DNA of 64,000 nucleotides from Desulfovibrio sp. UIB00 (GTDB lineage Bacteria; Desulfobacterota; Desulfovibrionia; Desulfovibrionales; Desulfovibrionaceae). How positions within the stretch are numbered: position 1 is the first letter of the stretch; every line of letters starts with the position of its first letter. The stretch is from contig NZ_JAETXJ010000004.1 in the NCBI RefSeq assembly GCF_022508225.1, positions 124,001 through 188,000 of the forward strand, read 5' to 3'. The notes below the pieces were generated by a model that was given only the letters and a program-made list of their open reading frames with translations, was not told where the DNA came from and made no database searches. This document shows, piece after piece, positions 49,703 through 60,376 of the stretch. The translations under genes were made by a program, and so were the position numbers.

Positions 49703-50284
49703 CTAGATGCTGATCTTCGCGCCCAGCAGCTTCACAAATTCGGCGATCAGGGCGGGATGCGCAGGCCACGCGGGTGCGGAAACAAGGTTGCCGTCCACAG
49801 TAGCGCTGGTGAATGTTTCGTTAAAGTCGCACCAGGTGGCCCCGGCGTCCACCACATCGGGCTTCACCGCCGGGTAGGCGGTGCAGCTGCGGTTTTTCAG
49901 CACGCCAGCCGTCACAAGGATCTGCGGGCCGTGGCACACAGCGGCGATGGGCTTTTTGGCGTCGTTGAATTCACGCACGATTTCCAAAATGCGAGGGTTC
50001 AGGCGCAGGTATTCCGGGGCGCGGCCACCGGGAATAACAAGGCCCGCGTAGTCAGCGGTGTTTACCTTGTCGAAGTCGTAGTTGATGCCAAAGTTGTGTC
50101 CGCGTTTTTCAGAATAGGTCTGGTCGCCCTCAAAGTCATGGATGGCCGTACGCACACTTTCTCCGGCCTTCTTCCCGGGGCAGACGGCATGCACTTCATA
50201 GCCCAGCATCTGCAACATCTGGAAAGGCACCATGATTTCATAATCTTCAACATAGTCGCCAGCCAGCACCAGAATTTTTTTCAT
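49703..50284 (-). CDS. DJ-1/PfpI-family protein
   Basis: 193 residues. The nucleophile elbow is [10 protein letters not shown] (Cys117), with an acidic residue near the N-terminus (DYVEDYE) completing the typical site. Family members are glyoxalases, chaperones or cysteine peptidases; the long insert [14 protein letters not shown] suggests the PfpI/YhbO side. ATG 50284 follows GGAGGAAAAT. It is probably a stress-protection enzyme. Divergent from the fmdB-like gene. Confidence 0.87.
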   Translation of the reverse strand: MKKILVLAGDYVEDYEIMVPFQMLQMLGYEVHAVCPGKKAGESVRTAIHDFEGDQTYSEKRGHNFGINYDFDKVNTADYAGLVIPGGRAPEYLRLNPRILEIVREFNDAKKPIAAVCHGPQILVTAGVLKNRSCTAYPAVKPDVVDAGATWCDFNETFTSATVDGNLVSAPAWPAHPALIAEFVKLLGAKISI

Positions 50285-50593
50285 ATTTTCCTCCAAACGG
50301 GGAGCGGCCCGTTAACGCGGTCGCCAAGACCGGTTGTTGCGCGGCGGCCGGGCGGCAAAACACCGCCCTTGCCTTGACCGTATATATACTTATATATGCA
50401 CACAAAGCATGTGGGCAAGCCCCTGACGCCCCCTGGCCCGCACAATTGAGCGGCCGGGGAGGCTGGTCACTTTCTGACCGCAGCAGCCTGAGCAAGCTTC
50501 AGAACATTTTCAATAGCAAGTATTCTAGCGCCCCCCATGTTGCGGTATGCCGCCGCAAGGGTTTCATTCCGGCAACGAATCAGGAGAATAATC
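50285..50593. other. Divergent promoter region, no gene
   Basis: About 310 bases between the DJ-1-like gene and the FmdB-like gene. It contains a small stem GGGCGG / CCGCCC (50350-50355 with 50363-50368) and a TA-rich element TATATATACTTATATATG near 50381. I see no RNA gene. Confidence 0.5.
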
Positions 50594-50854
50594 ATGCCAA
50601 TGTACGATTTTGTCTGCACGGCCTGCGGCAATAAGTTTGAAGATCTTGTTTTTGGCGACGAAGTTCCCGCCTGCCCCAAGTGCAACTCCCCCGCCACAGA
50701 AAAGCAGATGTGCGTGCCGAGCCCGCTGAAAACCGGGGCTTTCCCCTACAAGCCCGGCCCTGTGCGCCCCATGGGCAAAGGCATGCCGCCCTCCTGCGCC
50801 GCTGGTGGCGGCTGCGGCGGCTGCAGCGGAAATTCCGGTGGATCGCAGGCATAA
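50594..50854 (+). CDS. FmdB-type zinc-ribbon protein
   Basis: 86 residues. The FmdB regulatory-domain start MPMYDFVCTACGNKFEDLV and CPKC give two CxxC pairs for one zinc. The C-terminus is a Gly/Cys/Ser tail (GGGCGGCSGNSGG). Such proteins are widespread, linked by name to formamidase regulation, real role unknown. AGGAGAATAATC precedes the ATG. Confidence 0.87.
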   Translation: MPMYDFVCTACGNKFEDLVFGDEVPACPKCNSPATEKQMCVPSPLKTGAFPYKPGPVRPMGKGMPPSCAAGGGCGGCSGNSGGSQA

Positions 50855-50968
50855 TACGCTGATTTTAAAAATAAAAATTGTATACCCACAGCGCCGGGCC
50901 AAGGGCATTTGTTGCATTCGCAAGCCCCTTGCTCTACACTGACGCATATCTTTAGCAGGAAGGAAGCT

Positions 50969-51850
50969 ATGCTCCGCAGCATGACCGGCTTTGGCCGCTG
51001 CCTGGTGGAAAACGACTACACCACCCAGCAGTGGGAGGTTAAAAGCGTCAACAGTCGCCATCTTGACCTCAAGTGGCGTTTGCCTCTCTCTATACGCAGC
51101 CTTGAACCGCGCCTTGAAAAAGTGGTGCGGCGCTTTGCCTCGCGCGGGCGCGTGGATGTGAGCCTGGTCTTGCAGTACGCGCCGGGCAACACCCCCGCCA
51201 TGCGTTTTGACATGGTGCAGGCCGCTGCCATGCTTGATAATTTGCAGGCACTGGCTGATGCGCGCGGCGAGGCCTATGTTCCCGACTTCAACGCGCTGTT
51301 GCAGATTCCTTCGCTTTGGGGCGACAGCGGCGAGGAGCTGGACGAAGACACAGCCCGCTGCCTTGAAGAAGGCCTGGCCCTTGCACTGGAAGACTGGAAC
51401 GAGGCCCGCTCCGCCGAGGGCCGCGCCCTTGCCACCGACATGCACTCCCGCATTCTGCGCATGGAAGAATGGACAGGCCTTATTGCCGACCGCGCGCCCA
51501 ATATCAAGGAAGAACGCGCCAATGCCCTGCGCGAGCGCCTGAGTGAAGCCCTGTCCCAGAACGGGCAGGAGCTGGAAGAAGGACGCTTTTTGCAGGAAGC
51601 CGTCATTCTGGCTGACCGCCTGGATGTGAGCGAAGAACTCACGCGGCTTAACACGCATCTGGCGCGCCTGCACGACCTGCTGCAAACCGGCGGCGATGCC
51701 GGGCGGCGGCTCGACTTTACCTTGCAGGAGTGCTTCCGCGAGATCAACACCTGCGGCAACAAACTGCCTGATGTGCAGCTTTCGCGCATGGTGGTTGATT
51801 TTAAAAACGAACTGGAAAAATGCCGCGAGCAGGTTCAGAATCTGGAATAA
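50969..51850 (+). CDS. yicC: YicC-family endoribonuclease
   Basis: 293 residues. It starts [10 protein letters not shown] and ends with the DUF1732 segment [36 protein letters not shown], both YicC hallmarks. YicC promotes sRNA decay in E. coli and is needed in stationary phase. It heads the yicC-remA-gmk group, a conserved block in this phylum. GGAAGGAAGCT precedes ATG 50969. Confidence 0.92.
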   Translation: MLRSMTGFGRCLVENDYTTQQWEVKSVNSRHLDLKWRLPLSIRSLEPRLEKVVRRFASRGRVDVSLVLQYAPGNTPAMRFDMVQAAAMLDNLQALADARGEAYVPDFNALLQIPSLWGDSGEELDEDTARCLEEGLALALEDWNEARSAEGRALATDMHSRILRMEEWTGLIADRAPNIKEERANALRERLSEALSQNGQELEEGRFLQEAVILADRLDVSEELTRLNTHLARLHDLLQTGGDAGRRLDFTLQECFREINTCGNKLPDVQLSRMVVDFKNELEKCREQVQNLE

Positions 51851-51852
51851 AC

Positions 51853-52107
51853 ATGCCTCGCGAACGTCTTATCAATATTGGTTTTGGCAACTATGTGCTG
51901 GCGGGCCGGGTTGTGGGCATTGTCAGCCCTGCTTCTTCGCCCATGAAACGCCTTCGTGAAGACGCGCGGGCAGAGGGAAGACTCATTGACGCCACCCAGG
52001 GGCGCAAAACGCGCTCCATCTTGGTGACGGATTCAAACCACGTCATTCTTTCCTCCATCCAGCCGGAAACAATCAGTCAGCGCTTTGCGCAAGAGGAAGG
52101 GGACTGA
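51853..52107 (+). CDS. remA: RemA/DUF370-family regulator
   Basis: 84 residues of the DUF370 family: [20 protein letters not shown] and [19 protein letters not shown]. RemA in Bacillus binds DNA to control matrix genes; in other phyla the gene sits between yicC and gmk with an unknown role, as here. It starts two bases after the yicC stop, and its stop overlaps the gmk start. Confidence 0.88.
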   Translation: MPRERLINIGFGNYVLAGRVVGIVSPASSPMKRLREDARAEGRLIDATQGRKTRSILVTDSNHVILSSIQPETISQRFAQEEGD

Positions 52108-52715
52108 TGCCCCGCGAAGGCATAGCACTGGTGCTGAGCGCACCGTCTGGCGCAGGCAAGACCACACTGGTCAAACGCCTGCTGGCGGAATTTCCGCATA
52201 TTGGCTACTCGGTTTCGTGCACGACGCGGCAACCGCGCCAGGGCGAAGTGGATGGCGAGGATTACATTTTTCTGAGCCACGAAGAATTCGAGCAACGGCG
52301 CGTCCAGGGCTATTTTGCGGAATGGGCCGAGGTTCACGGCAATTTTTACGGTACGCCGCTTGCCCCGGTGAAGGAAAAACTTCATCAGGGTCAGGACGTG
52401 CTTTTTGACATTGACGTGCAGGGCGCGGCGCAACTCAAGCTTTCCCTTTCGGAAGCCACGTTTGCCTTTATCCTGCCCCCCAGCCTGCACGAACTTGAAA
52501 ACCGTTTGCGCGGGCGCGGGCTGGATGACGAGCCAACCATTGCGCGCCGCCTTGTCAACGCGAGGTCAGAGATTCTTCAGGCCCGCTGGTATGATTCTGT
52601 CATTGTGAACGACAATCTGGATCAGGCCTACGATACCCTGCGGGCGGTGTATGTGGCTGCGGGGCTTGCACCTGCGCGCAATCCGCACTTGCTGGATGAG
52701 ATTCTCAACCGCTGA
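52107..52715 (+). CDS. gmk: Guanylate kinase
   Basis: 202 residues. P-loop SAPSGAGKTT, SVSCTTRQPRQGEVDGEDY and the GMP-binding YGTP segment are canonical. It phosphorylates GMP to GDP. Its ATG shares a base with the remA stop (TGATG), so translation is coupled. Confidence 0.95.
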   Translation: MPREGIALVLSAPSGAGKTTLVKRLLAEFPHIGYSVSCTTRQPRQGEVDGEDYIFLSHEEFEQRRVQGYFAEWAEVHGNFYGTPLAPVKEKLHQGQDVLFDIDVQGAAQLKLSLSEATFAFILPPSLHELENRLRGRGLDDEPTIARRLVNARSEILQARWYDSVIVNDNLDQAYDTLRAVYVAAGLAPARNPHLLDEILNR

Positions 52716-52887
52716 TACGCGCTGATCTGTACTGACAGATTCTGCTGTGGGCTGCTCCGCAGACCGCCAGCAAGAATGATCCGCTCCCGCCGCAGCACGG
52801 CATGCGTGTTGGGGCAAAAGACCTGAAACCGCATAGTTTGTTCGTGCAGCCGGGCTTCTGGCCGCGAGCAGCAGCACAGGAAGCAAC

Positions 52888-53598
52888 ATGCCCACGCAGC
52901 AGTACAGGCCGCAACTGGCGGTAGCTCTGGATTTGCCCGAAAAACAGCTTGCACTTGAGCTGGCGCGCAAACTGCGTGGCACGGTGCCTTGGTGCAAGGT
53001 GGGCATGGAGCTGTTCACCCATGCAGGCCCCGGCCTGCTGGAAGAACTGTCCGCAATGGGCTTCAGCGTTTTTCTTGACCTGAAGTTCTACGATATCCCC
53101 AACACTGTGGCGCAGGCTGTCAAAGCTGCGGCTGCGGCTGGGGTAAACATGCTGACCCTGCACTGTCAGGGCGGCGAGCGCATGTGCCGCGCTGCGGCAG
53201 AGGCGGCAGCCGGGGTTTCCGGGCAGCGCCCCCTGCTCTTTGGCGTGACCGTGCTTACAAGTTTTGCACCCGGCGAAATGCCCGGCATAGAGGCCTCCCC
53301 TGCTGATTTTGCTCTGGCTCTGGCCCGTCAGGCCGGGCCATGGGGGCTTGACGGCGTGGTCTGCTCCGGTCATGAGGCCACAGCCATCAAGGCCAGTTGC
53401 CCTGGCCTGCGCTGCCTTTGCCCCGGGATCCGCCCTGCGGGTTCCGCCGCTGGCGACCAGCGCCGCGTTATGACGCCCGCTCTGGCCATTGCGGCAGGAG
53501 CTGATTATCTGGTTGTGGGCAGGCCCATCACGGCTGCGCCGGACCCGCTGGCAATGGCCCGGCAGATTACGGAGGAAATGACCTCCGCGCACACATAA
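52888..53598 (+). CDS. pyrF: Orotidine 5'-phosphate decarboxylase
   Basis: 236 residues. The catalytic DLKFYDIPNT motif and C-terminal VVGRPITAAPDP phosphate loop are intact. It makes UMP in de novo pyrimidine synthesis. A gap of 172 bases from gmk may hold its own promoter; CACAGGAAGC precedes the ATG. Probably co-transcribed with the TPR gene that follows. Confidence 0.95.
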   Translation: MPTQQYRPQLAVALDLPEKQLALELARKLRGTVPWCKVGMELFTHAGPGLLEELSAMGFSVFLDLKFYDIPNTVAQAVKAAAAAGVNMLTLHCQGGERMCRAAAEAAAGVSGQRPLLFGVTVLTSFAPGEMPGIEASPADFALALARQAGPWGLDGVVCSGHEATAIKASCPGLRCLCPGIRPAGSAAGDQRRVMTPALAIAAGADYLVVGRPITAAPDPLAMARQITEEMTSAHT

Positions 53599-53617
53599 AG
53601 AAGTATTGAGGATGAGC

Positions 53618-54472
53618 ATGGCCGGTCAAACGCCCAAAAACGCGCAAGGCGATTCCCACAACAACGGCAAAACCGATGTTCGCGGGGTCTTCTCCACCCA
53701 GGAAGTCCGCAGGGTGGGTACTGGCACAACCACGCGCAAGACCGTTCAAAAAACCTTCTGGTTCATAGAGCAGCACGGCAAGGAAATTGACTGCCAGCCG
53801 CTCAATACCAACTATGTGCCCAGCGGCCCCAAACGCAAAATCACCTTGGACGAGCTTATTGCCAAATTCTCGCCCGAGCCGGAATTTTACCTCAATTCCG
53901 TTTTCCCCAAAATGCAGGAGATCCAGCGCAGTATTGATAGCGGCGACGAACATCGCGAAAATGGCGAGAACTTTGCCGCCGAATTTGAATACACGCGTGC
54001 CCTCAAGGTGGATGAAGAAAACGTGCGGGCCAACTTTGGCATTGGGCTGACCTATCTTGAGCGGGGCGACAACGCCAAGGCGCAGGACATTTTTCAGCGC
54101 CTGGTAAAACTCGAAGCAGCGTTCGAACCAGAGCACAAGCACCTGTTCAATGAATTCGGCATCAATCTTCGCAAAAGCAAGATGCTGCAGGAATCGTTTG
54201 AATACTACCAGCGCGCCCTTGAGCTTTCGCCCACTGACGAAAACCTGTACATGAACATGGCCCGCGTGCTGCTTGAGCTCAAGGACATCGGCCAGTGCGT
54301 TGATTATCTGCTGAAAGCGCTTGAGCTGGCCCCCCGGCACGAAACCTCTCTCAAATTTCTGGCATGGCTTATTCAAAAACAGCTCGTACCTGCCGACCGC
54401 ATAGAAGGTGTACGCGCCGCACTTCAGGCCGCACAAAACGGGGCCGCGCAAAAACCTAAAACGGCGGGCTAA
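53618..54472 (+). CDS. Tetratricopeptide-repeat protein
   Basis: 284 residues, no signal peptide. A charged N-terminal segment (about 1-80) with [14 protein letters not shown] precedes at least three TPR units ([52 protein letters not shown]). It is likely a cytoplasmic scaffold; partners are unknown. Met codons at 53612 and 53618 are possible; GAGG at 53608 suits 53618. It lies directly before recJ. Confidence 0.82.
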   Translation: MAGQTPKNAQGDSHNNGKTDVRGVFSTQEVRRVGTGTTTRKTVQKTFWFIEQHGKEIDCQPLNTNYVPSGPKRKITLDELIAKFSPEPEFYLNSVFPKMQEIQRSIDSGDEHRENGENFAAEFEYTRALKVDEENVRANFGIGLTYLERGDNAKAQDIFQRLVKLEAAFEPEHKHLFNEFGINLRKSKMLQESFEYYQRALELSPTDENLYMNMARVLLELKDIGQCVDYLLKALELAPRHETSLKFLAWLIQKQLVPADRIEGVRAALQAAQNGAAQKPKTAG

Positions 54473-54476
54473 CGCA

Positions 54477-56210
54477 TTGAAAAACTGGCTGATCCGCGAG
54501 CCTGCGCAAAACATCTGCCCCACGCCGCCCCGGCAATGGGCAGATGCTCTCTCCATCTCGCCCCTTCTTCTTGAAATTCTCTGGCGACGTGGCCTTTCCG
54601 AAAGGGAGGCCATGGACGCCTTTTTGTCCGCCCGGCTTGATTCCCTCACGCCCCCTGACCGCTGGCCCCAATTGCCCGAGGCATCCAGCCTGCTGGCTTC
54701 TGAACTGCTGGCTGGAAAAAAGCTGGCAGTCTGGGGCGATTATGATGTGGACGGCGTGACAGCCGCCACTCTGGTGCTGGATGTGCTTGAAAGCCACGGC
54801 ATCCATGCGGACTGGCATATCCCCGACAGGCGCAGCGAGGGCTACGGCCTTAACGTGCCGCATATTGAGGCTCTGGCCGCCCAGGGCTGCGGTGTGCTGC
54901 TCACGGTGGACTGCGGCATTTCAGACGTGCAGGCCGTGCAACGCGCTCGGGAACTTGGCATGACCGTGGTGGTTTCCGACCACCACCTGCCGCCCGAAGA
55001 GCTGCCCCCTGCCCACGCCATCTGCAACCCCCGCATCCTCGCCGCAGAAGATCTGCCCTACCCGCACCTTGCTGGCGTGGGCGTGGCCTTTTATCTTATG
55101 GGGGGCGTCAACGCCGCACTTGCCCCGCATACGGGCAAAAAGCACAACATGGGCGATTGCCTTGATTTGGTGGCGCTGGGCACTCTGGCGGACGTCATGC
55201 CCCTCACCGGAGAAAACCGCGTGCTCGTGCGCGGCGGGCTTGCCCGCATTGCGCGGGCAGAACGGCCCGGCATGGCGGCCTTGAAAGTTGCCAGCGGCAT
55301 GAACGCCGCTGCGGCACTGAGCGCCGGACAGGCGGTTTTTCGCCTTGCGCCGCGCATCAACGCCGCCGGGCGCATGGGCAAAGGCGAACTGGCCCTGCGC
55401 CTGCTGCGCGAAAAAGATCACGTTGCCGCCGCAGGCATGGCGCAGGAACTGGACGAACTCAATCTGGCCCGCCGTCAGGAAGAAGAACGCATCTACGCAG
55501 AGGCCAAGGCGCAGGCATCAGACATACTTTCGCGCGGGCCGCGCGCTGGCCTTGTACTCTATGGCAAGGACTGGCACCCCGGCATCGTGGGCATTGTGGC
55601 CTCGCGCATTGTGGAAGACTACTACCGCCCCACCATCATTGTGTGCGACGATCAGGGCAGCCTCAAAGGCTCGGGCCGCTCCGTGCGCGAATTTGATCTG
55701 CACGGCGGTCTGACCCGCACGGCAGATTGCCTGCTGAACTTTGGCGGGCACCGTCAGGCGGCAGGGGTGCGCCTTGCGCCAGAAAGGCTGGAGGAATTTC
55801 GCGCTCGATTCGATGCCGTGGCAGAAGAAGTGCTTGGCCCCAACCCACTGCTCCCCAGCATCACGCTGGAATGCGAGCTGGGCTTCAATCTGGCGGGTGA
55901 TCACAACTTTCTCAAGGAACTTGAACTGTTGCAGCCCTTTGGCCCTGGAAATCCCGAGCCGGTATTTCAGTCGCCCCCGCTGCTGGTCAAGGAACGTTCT
56001 TTTCTTGGGCGCAGCAGGGAACACGTGCTTTTGCGCCTGACAGACAGCGCCAGCGGTATTACCCTTTCTGCAAAAGCCTGGCGCATGGCTGACGAACTGC
56101 CCGCCTCCCTCATCAACAAGCATATTCTTGTGGCCTACACCCCGCGCATAGACACCTACAATGGCATTGCCTCGGTGGATATCGCCATCAAGGACTGGCG
56201 GCCAGCCTGA
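54477..56210 (+). CDS. recJ: RecJ single-stranded-DNA exonuclease
   Basis: 577 residues. The DHH domain carries [11 protein letters not shown] (motif I), VDCGIS and SDHHLP (motif III), and the DHHA1 domain has [14 protein letters not shown] and GGHRQAAGV. It degrades 5' single strands in repair and recombination. The start is uncertain: TTG 54477, four bases after the TPR stop, or GTG 54408 inside that gene. I prefer 54477 for N-terminal length. Confidence 0.92.
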   Translation: MKNWLIREPAQNICPTPPRQWADALSISPLLLEILWRRGLSEREAMDAFLSARLDSLTPPDRWPQLPEASSLLASELLAGKKLAVWGDYDVDGVTAATLVLDVLESHGIHADWHIPDRRSEGYGLNVPHIEALAAQGCGVLLTVDCGISDVQAVQRARELGMTVVVSDHHLPPEELPPAHAICNPRILAAEDLPYPHLAGVGVAFYLMGGVNAALAPHTGKKHNMGDCLDLVALGTLADVMPLTGENRVLVRGGLARIARAERPGMAALKVASGMNAAAALSAGQAVFRLAPRINAAGRMGKGELALRLLREKDHVAAAGMAQELDELNLARRQEEERIYAEAKAQASDILSRGPRAGLVLYGKDWHPGIVGIVASRIVEDYYRPTIIVCDDQGSLKGSGRSVREFDLHGGLTRTADCLLNFGGHRQAAGVRLAPERLEEFRARFDAVAEEVLGPNPLLPSITLECELGFNLAGDHNFLKELELLQPFGPGNPEPVFQSPPLLVKERSFLGRSREHVLLRLTDSASGITLSAKAWRMADELPASLINKHILVAYTPRIDTYNGIASVDIAIKDWRPA

Positions 56211-56240
56211 TCGTCCAGCCTTCTTGTGATAAAAGCATAG

Positions 56241-56281
56241 AGGGGCAGCCCGGCAACACTCCGCCGGGCTGCCCCTTTTCA
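56241..56281 (+). terminator. Terminator after recJ
   Basis: A 14-bp perfect stem AGGGGCAGCCCGGC / GCCGGGCTGCCCCT (56241-56254 with 56263-56276) followed by TTTC; lies between convergent genes and may also stop the chemoreceptor transcript. Confidence 0.85.
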
Positions 56282-56297
56282 CAATATGCCGGGCACG

Positions 56298-58394
56298 CTA
56301 TCCCCGCTTCATTTCTGCAATCAGGTCGCTCAAAGCCTTTGCCTGACGCGTAAGATCCGTCACAGCCTGAGCCGCTTCGTCCATGGCTCTGGCGGTCTGC
56401 ATGGAAATATCGTTGATCTTCACAATGGTCTGGTTGATTTCTTCGCTGGTGGCAGACTGCTGCTCGCTGGCAGTGGCAATGGCGCGTACCTGATCTGCCG
56501 CAAGTTCCACACTGTCGACAATGTGGGTGAGCGCTTCGCCAGACTGCCCGGCAAAATCGGAGGCAACCTCCACCTGCCGCAAGGCAACTTCCATAACATC
56601 CACGCTCTTGGCCGTGCTGGTCTGGATGGCCTTGATGGCATTGCCCACATCATGCGTCGAGGCCATGGTTTTTTCTGCCAGCTTGCGCACTTCGTCTGCC
56701 ACCACGGCAAAACCGCGCCCGGCATCGCCTGCACGTGCGGCCTCTATGGCGGCGTTGAGGGCCAGAAGGTTGGTCTGGTCGGCAATATCAGAGATCACGT
56801 TCATGATGCGGTTAATGGCCTGAGCGTGGTCGTTCAGTTCCGCCATGTCGCTCTTGAGCCCGTGCGAAATCTCGCGCACCTGTCCTATGCTTTGCAGGGA
56901 CTGCTGCACAATGGTTGAACCGTTTTCGGCGCTGCTGCGCGTCTCCTCCGAGGTGGACGAAGCAGCCGAAGCATTGCGGGCCACTTCCTGCACCGTGGCG
57001 TTCATCTGGTTCATGGCTGTGGCCGCTTCAGTGAGGCGTTGCGCGGATTCGGAGGCAGCCTTCTCTGACTGCCCTATCTGCTCGGAAAGCCGCGCTGAAG
57101 CCGAAGCAAGAATATCCGCCACGCCTTCAAGCTGCCCCGCAGCTGCAAGCATGCCCTCTTTGCGCGCGTTTTCCGCCTGGATGGCGGCCTGCTCTGCGCG
57201 CTCGGTGGCTTGGCGGGCTTCTTCTGTGGCCTTGTGCGCCGCAGCGGTTTTTTCCTCGCTCTCGCCCAGCAGGCGCTTGATGTTGGCCATCATACGCTCC
57301 ATGCCAAACGAAAGTACGCTGAACTCATCGCCTCTTTTTTCAGAGGTGCGCAGCAGCCGCTCCTCCTCTGCAGAGCATTCGAGCCTGCCGCCAGCAATGG
57401 CCTCGGCAATGCCGGAAAGCCCCCCCAGGAGGTGCACGATACTTCGCACACTTAAAAAGATGACGATGCCTACCACAAGAGCGCAAGCCACTGCCGTCAG
57501 CACGTTATTGACCAGCATGTCGCTGATGGGCTCGTAAAGAAGGGTTTTGTCCAGCTCCAGGCACAATATCCAGCCTTCATCGGGCATATCTGTATAGTAC
57601 AGAATTTTTTCAAGCCCTTCGGCATTCACAAATTCAAGCCGACCCTTTTTGTTTTTGAGAATTTCCGCGACCCAGGCCGAGCCTGTTTCTTTTTGCCCGA
57701 TGCGCTTCAGATCGGGGTGTTGTACAATCACCCCTTCCGTATTGATAACAAAAGCCAAGCCCACATCACCAAGATTAATCTTGTTTGTGGTGGCGTTGGC
57801 CAGCTTGTCGTTGTCTGTGCCCCCGTAAATGACGCCTACGACCTTGCCTTTGTCCTTAACGGGCATGCCAATAATGGTGGTCATTTTTTTGGTGGCCACG
57901 CTGACCAGCCCGACAGAGCTGACCACGCCCTTCATGCCGTTGATAAAATAGACGCGCTTTGAAAAATCTTCGCCAATGGTGCTGCTGAACTTCTGTGTGT
58001 CACCCCTTTTGCTGTGCATGACAACTTTGCCGTCAGGGGCAATAAGGCCGCATGTGGCAATATTGCTGTTCACATCGGTAAAGTTCTTGAGGGCGTCATG
58101 GGCGTGGAGAAAAAGCTCGTCGCTACGGTCAATGGGCGCGCCACTGGCGTAAGCTTCAAGAAAGAGACGAAGGCGGCGATTCTCGGCAATCTGGGCAAGC
58201 GCTTCCTTCATGGATACAAAGACGGCGTTCAGGCCCACTTCCTGCCCTTTCAGAATGGCCGCAATGTCCTGCCGGGTCTGCTTTCGCAATGCGTCTTCAG
58301 ACATATGGTGGCTTATGCCAGCCACCAGGGCCAGGCCAAGCATGGACGGAATAAGGATGTACAGCGACATCTTCGTCAAAAGACCCAGCTTCAT
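56298..58394 (-). CDS. Methyl-accepting chemotaxis protein with dCache-type sensor
   Basis: 698 residues. TM1 is about 7-27, a large periplasmic double-Cache sensor about 30-300 ([37 protein letters not shown]), TM2 about 300-325, then HAMP, coiled coil and a signalling domain with [18 protein letters not shown]. Such sensors bind small organic ligands such as amino or carboxylic acids. No heme motif, unlike the receptor at 3909. No C-terminal CheR pentapeptide. ATG 58394 follows GGGAGG. Confidence 0.9.
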   Translation of the reverse strand: MKLGLLTKMSLYILIPSMLGLALVAGISHHMSEDALRKQTRQDIAAILKGQEVGLNAVFVSMKEALAQIAENRRLRLFLEAYASGAPIDRSDELFLHAHDALKNFTDVNSNIATCGLIAPDGKVVMHSKRGDTQKFSSTIGEDFSKRVYFINGMKGVVSSVGLVSVATKKMTTIIGMPVKDKGKVVGVIYGGTDNDKLANATTNKINLGDVGLAFVINTEGVIVQHPDLKRIGQKETGSAWVAEILKNKKGRLEFVNAEGLEKILYYTDMPDEGWILCLELDKTLLYEPISDMLVNNVLTAVACALVVGIVIFLSVRSIVHLLGGLSGIAEAIAGGRLECSAEEERLLRTSEKRGDEFSVLSFGMERMMANIKRLLGESEEKTAAAHKATEEARQATERAEQAAIQAENARKEGMLAAAGQLEGVADILASASARLSEQIGQSEKAASESAQRLTEAATAMNQMNATVQEVARNASAASSTSEETRSSAENGSTIVQQSLQSIGQVREISHGLKSDMAELNDHAQAINRIMNVISDIADQTNLLALNAAIEAARAGDAGRGFAVVADEVRKLAEKTMASTHDVGNAIKAIQTSTAKSVDVMEVALRQVEVASDFAGQSGEALTHIVDSVELAADQVRAIATASEQQSATSEEINQTIVKINDISMQTARAMDEAAQAVTDLTRQAKALSDLIAEMKRG

Positions 58395-58581
58395 AGTGCC
58401 TCCCGGTACCTGACGCCCGTTCTGAAAAAAGGAGCAGTTTTCAGTTTTATCGTCATGTTTCGGATATGCAATAGGGCAAAACGCACTCATGCCTGTACAA
58501 GCCAAGACTAACGGATACCTCAGCATGAACGATTCCGACCTTCATGGCAATGGGCAGAGTCTGTTCAATGATTGCTTTAAA

Positions 58582-58621
58582 AAAAACAAGATGCCCCCGG
58601 TCAGGATAACTCGGGGGCATC
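58582..58621 (-). terminator. Terminator after the Sel1-repeat gene
   Basis: A 10-bp stem GATGCCCCCG / CGGGGGCATC (58590-58599 with 58612-58621). On the minus strand it is followed by a run of eight T. Confidence 0.88.
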
Positions 58622-58647
58622 GTCTTGCAATAAAGAAATGTTACCGT

Positions 58648-59322
58648 TTACGGCATGGTGTATACGCGTTCGGTATTAAAGATATTGCCTTCCTTTTCAA
58701 GCCCCTGAGCAGCGGCCTTGCTATACCACGCAGCGGCTTCAGACGGATTTACAGGCACGCCCACGCCAAATTCATAGCATGCGCCCACGTAACGCTGCGC
58801 CTGCGCAAAGCCTTGATCGGCGGAACGCTTGGCCCAGGCAAAGGACTGATCCGGATCCTTGGCAAACCCATACCGCCCCTGGCTGTAATAAAGCGCAATG
58901 TTGAACTGGGCTTCCGCATTGCCAGCAGTGGCGGCGCGGCTCATAAGATCGGCCACGGCGGTGTCGTTTTTGGGAACCCCGGCCCCCAGTTCATACAGGT
59001 AGCCCAACTGCACCTGCGCCTCGGCGTAATTCTGCTCAGCAGCTATGCGAAACCACTTGGCTGCGGTTTCCATATCCTGCGTCACGCCAAGGCCGTTTTC
59101 GTAGCAACGGCCCAGCAGCACCTGAGCGCGGGGATTGCCCTCGCTGGCCAGAGGCTGCACCATCTGCACAACCTTGTTGTATTGACCTATATTATAGGCA
59201 GTCCATGCCTCATCCAGCGTCTGCTCGGCGCTTTTGGCGGGAGCCGCCTGAACTGTAGCACCCATTCCTGAACCCAGGGCCAGCGCTGCGGCCAAAAGGA
59301 TTACAGAACCTATTTTTTTCAT
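58648..59322 (-). CDS. Exported Sel1-repeat protein
   Basis: 224 residues with a signal peptide (MKKIGSVILLAAALALGSGMGATVQA) and four or more Sel1-like repeats (LLGRCYENGLGVTQDMETAAKWF, QLGYLYELGAGVPKN, YVGACYEFGVGVPVNPSEAAAWY). It is a periplasmic solenoid likely to bind partner proteins; the specific role is unknown. ATG 59322 has AAAGGAG in front. Confidence 0.87.
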   Translation of the reverse strand: MKKIGSVILLAAALALGSGMGATVQAAPAKSAEQTLDEAWTAYNIGQYNKVVQMVQPLASEGNPRAQVLLGRCYENGLGVTQDMETAAKWFRIAAEQNYAEAQVQLGYLYELGAGVPKNDTAVADLMSRAATAGNAEAQFNIALYYSQGRYGFAKDPDQSFAWAKRSADQGFAQAQRYVGACYEFGVGVPVNPSEAAAWYSKAAAQGLEKEGNIFNTERVYTMP

Positions 59323-59488
59323 AAACGTCTCCTTTGATTCCGGCTTTGCCGCCGGAGTTGCACGGCCAGACAGTAGTACCAGCGCGGGCTGTTGGCAAGC
59401 CACCCCTTGACGCCTTAGCTGGCAGAAGGCACAAACACAGCAGGCGCAGGGCTTGCCCAACCTTTTTTGCGCTCTGAGGAGATTTTGC

Positions 59489-60079
59489 ATGACTGTTCCC
59501 CCAAACGGCCCTCGGCATGACCAACCCGATACTTCTGAACAGGCTGCGCTGCCCGAGGGTGAAGCGGGCAAAACGGGCGCGCCGCGCGTAGTTGACGTGG
59601 AAATTCTGCACGACCATGAAGACTCACGCAATGCCGGCCAGCATGCAACAGGGCAAGGCAACGGGTGGAATAGCGCCCCAGGCTTCGGCCCCTATGAGGA
59701 TGGAGCAGGCACAGGTTCAGGCCAGGCAGAGTCTGAGCGTCAGGAGTACCGCAGCAGATTTTTTTACCAGGGAACCTTCGGCCAGGCCGGAGGCCTCGGC
59801 GGCATGAACCTTGGACGCGTGTGGATGGGCGGCAACGATCAGACAGGTTGCCTTGCAGCCAGTGTGACCTTTGCGCTCTTCATGGTCTGCCTTGCCCAGT
59901 TTGGTTTTCTTGCGGGCATCGGCTTTGTCTTCTTCCATATAATAGGCACGGTCATGGGCGTTATGCGCGATCTGCGGCAATTCAGCACAGGCCGCCTGCC
60001 CAATCCGTGGACATGGCGCATCGGCAACTGGGCTGTTTCCTTTCTGCTGACGGCATGGTTTGCCGGGGCCTTTGACTGA
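59489..60079 (+). CDS. Membrane protein of unknown function with disordered N-terminus
   Basis: 196 residues. The first 110 are polar, Gly/Glu/Gln-rich and probably disordered; the end has two or three hydrophobic helices (about 118-150 and 175-195) with a basic WRIGNW segment between. I recognise no family. GAGGAGATTTTGC precedes ATG 59489. The GIY-YIG gene starts 21 bases after the stop, so they may be co-transcribed. Confidence 0.65.
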   Translation: MTVPPNGPRHDQPDTSEQAALPEGEAGKTGAPRVVDVEILHDHEDSRNAGQHATGQGNGWNSAPGFGPYEDGAGTGSGQAESERQEYRSRFFYQGTFGQAGGLGGMNLGRVWMGGNDQTGCLAASVTFALFMVCLAQFGFLAGIGFVFFHIIGTVMGVMRDLRQFSTGRLPNPWTWRIGNWAVSFLLTAWFAGAFD

Positions 60080-60100
60080 ACCGCGCCGAGGTTACGCGCA

Positions 60101-60376
60101 ATGTCTGACAGCCCTTGGCTCGTCTACCTGCTGGAGTGCGCTGACGGTACGCTGTATTGCGGCATCACCACAAATATTGAGCGCCGTCTGGGCCAGCACA
60201 ATGGTCAGGTTCCCGGCGGGGCGCGCTACACGCAGGGGCGGCGGCCCGTGCGGCTCATTGCCAGCCGGGCCTGCAGCTGCAAAGGTGACGCGCTACGGCT
60301 TGAACTGGCCGTCAAATCGCGCCCGCGCGCCCAAAAACAACAATTTCTGCTTGCTGGAGAGTGTGTTTCATGCTGA
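60101..60376 (+). CDS. GIY-YIG nuclease-domain protein (UPF0213/YhbQ-like)
   Basis: 91 residues covering one GIY-YIG domain: VYLLECADGTLYCGITTNIERRLGQHN with the two motif tyrosines (here LVYLL and LYCGIT) and a downstream ARYTQGRRP segment. Stand-alone members of this size are thought to act in DNA repair or processing; function is not established. Its end overlaps the next gene by seven bases. Confidence 0.87.
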   Translation: MSDSPWLVYLLECADGTLYCGITTNIERRLGQHNGQVPGGARYTQGRRPVRLIASRACSCKGDALRLELAVKSRPRAQKQQFLLAGECVSC